Under the pieces are notes generated by a model. The model was not told the DNA's origin and did not search any database. It was given only the letters and a program-made list of their open reading frames with translations. Source: Pseudohalioglobus sediminis (GTDB lineage: Bacteria > Pseudomonadota > Gammaproteobacteria > Pseudomonadales > Halieaceae). From it: a stretch of 64,000 nt of DNA. Location: the NCBI RefSeq assembly GCF_008370495.1, contig NZ_VTUX01000011.1, positions 62,001 to 126,000 on the forward strand, read 5' to 3'. This document shows, in pieces, positions 63,194 through 64,000 of the stretch (position 1 is its first letter; every line of letters begins with the position of its first letter). Both the position numbers and the translations under genes were made by a program.

Positions 63194-63560
63194 AACGCGC
63201 GTCAGGAAAAGGCATGTACTGGTCATGCGCCATTCGCCCTACGGGGGTGCACTGGCGCGGGCCGCCATCGATATGGCGATGGCCATGGGCGCCTTCGAGC
63301 AGGACTTTGAACTCTTGTTCATGGGCACAGGGGTACTGCAGTTACTGGATGACCAGGACAGCCACCAGATCGGGCTGCGCAACGCCGGGCGCCTGCTCAG
63401 TTCGCTGCCTCTGTATGATGTCGAGCGCGTGTTTGTAGACGCCGATGCACTGCAGCACCACGGTATTGGCCTGTCCGACCTCGTGGTACCGGCAGAGCCT
63501 CTCGATGCCGCTGCAATACGCGACCTGCTGGGCAGCGCAGACCACCTGGTGAGTTACTGA
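63186..63560 (+). CDS. tusC: Sulfur-relay protein TusC
   Basis: A 124-residue DsrF-type subunit of the TusBCD complex. It reads MRHSPYGGALARAAIDMAMAMGAFEQDFELLFMGTGVLQLLDDQ with the family's PYG motif near the start of the core. The GTG at 63186 overlaps tusD by 8 bp. It contains no reactive cysteine, consistent with a structural role. The gap to tusB is 1 bp. Confidence 0.92.
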   Translation: MAETRVRKRHVLVMRHSPYGGALARAAIDMAMAMGAFEQDFELLFMGTGVLQLLDDQDSHQIGLRNAGRLLSSLPLYDVERVFVDADALQHHGIGLSDLVVPAEPLDAAAIRDLLGSADHLVSY

Positions 63561-63561
63561 G

Positions 63562-63852
63562 ATGATACTGCACACACTCACCGCCATGGCACCGGCGCAG
63601 GCCTTCAGCGACTGCCTGCGTTGTGCCGGGCAGCAGGACACTATCGTGCTGATGGGAGATGGCGTATACAATGCCGTGGCCGGGTCTGCGCCCGTGCGAA
63701 TCCTGGCCCAATGCGCCGCCCGAGTGGTCGTTCTGGACGTTGACGCAGCGGCAGCCGGCCTGAACGGGAAGCTCGATGATCTTGCTCTGGTAGATATGGA
63801 TGGCCTGGTCGCGCTTTCCGAGGCCTACCCCCGGCAGTTGGCCTGGTACTGA
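63562..63852 (+). CDS. tusB: Sulfur-relay protein TusB
   Basis: A 96-residue DsrH-type subunit of TusBCD. It opens MILHTLTAMAPAQAFSDCLRCAGQQDTIVLMGDGVYNAVAG, matching the short TusB family, and ends AYPRQLAWY. It begins 1 bp after the tusC stop and its stop overlaps the tusE start as TGATG. Confidence 0.92.
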   Translation: MILHTLTAMAPAQAFSDCLRCAGQQDTIVLMGDGVYNAVAGSAPVRILAQCAARVVVLDVDAAAAGLNGKLDDLALVDMDGLVALSEAYPRQLAWY

Positions 63853-64000
63853 TGAGCCTCGCGGACGCCGAACTGGATAAGGAGGGTTTCCTGCTGCACC
63901 TTGAGGACTGGAGCCCCGAGGTCGCCGAGGAACTTGCCCGACGCGAAGGCATTGACCTGGGTGACGCGCACTGGGAGATCATCCATCTTCTGCGCGACTA
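63852..64000 (+). CDS. tusE: Sulfur-relay protein TusE/DsrC family, N-terminal part (cut by window edge)
   Basis: Forty-nine codons of a DsrC/TusE protein are visible. It begins MSLADAELDKEGFLLHLEDWSPEVAEELA and continues GIDLGDAHWEIIHLLRDY, matching the family's DxxGFL and TxxHWxVI(x)xLRxxY blocks. TusE takes sulfur from TusD and gives it to MnmA on tRNA. The C-terminal cysteine lies beyond the window. It follows the tus operon order D-C-B-E. Confidence 0.92.
   Translation, partial: MSLADAELDKEGFLLHLEDWSPEVAEELARREGIDLGDAHWEIIHLLRD

Overview
The window is a GC-rich, densely packed bacterial chromosome segment holding about 60 protein-coding genes. I saw no rRNA, tRNA, insertion sequence, prophage or CRISPR array. 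The gene set points to a marine or environmental gammaproteobacterium: a System I cytochrome c maturation cluster, TtcA, TusBCDE, HrpB, YgiQ, YbbAP/TesA, TrhP (YegQ), a full psp operon with PspF, and several TonB/RND/MATE envelope genes. The sulfotransferase-DUF1214 pair and overall style suggest the Halieaceae (OM60/NOR5) or relatives, but that family-level guess is an inference.

Layout. 1-3860 (minus strand): ttcA-ccmABCDEF, read as one tightly overlapping operon, with ccmF cut by the window edge. 3861-4333: a structured non-coding gap. 4334-12000: malate dehydrogenase with a terminator, a TetR regulator, the ybbAP exporter genes divergent from tesA-bioA, and a PhzF-like enzyme. 12071-21885: a potassium channel with a C-terminal zinc-ribbon-like tail, a TonB receptor, YgiQ and an RND adaptor/pump pair. 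21962-31276: HrpB, a HAD-acyltransferase fusion, and a pyruvate:ferredoxin oxidoreductase paired with a dihydroorotate-dehydrogenase-like protein. 31619-39770: acyltransferase, MATE pump, M28 peptidase, WYL regulator with YkvA, a haem-binding DUF3365-type protein, a transglutaminase-like protein, an orphan FetB-like permease and a uracil-DNA-glycosylase-like protein. 39953-52145: Lon-like protease and partner, YpfJ, a HerA-like ATPase, a DUF885 peptidase, YedI, TrhP and polyphosphate kinase. 52146-53372: two non-coding stretches with small-RNA-like hairpin units around one unknown gene. 53373-58921: universal stress protein, small regulators and the divergent pspF / psp operon. 59002-64000: a SRPBCC-sulfotransferase-DUF1214 operon, a Bax-inhibitor-1 protein, and tusDCB with the start of tusE.

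How the genes work together. The ccm cluster attaches haem to periplasmic cytochromes, and the DUF3365-type protein (CxxCH) is a plausible client. The psp operon responds to inner-membrane stress under PspF and sigma-54; here it appears to begin with an extra 59-residue membrane protein. TtcA, TusBCDE and TrhP all modify tRNA (2-thiocytidine, 2-thiouridine, 5-hydroxyuridine).

The least explained signals are non-coding: repeated small-RNA-like units at 52419-53286 sharing the octamer GTCCCCTG, a structured gap before mdh, and a three-copy CTGTCGCA motif ahead of the Lon-like protease. Two unusual start arrangements also stand out: ccmA appears to start at CTG in a CTGA overlap, and ybbA and tesA share one CATG for divergent starts.
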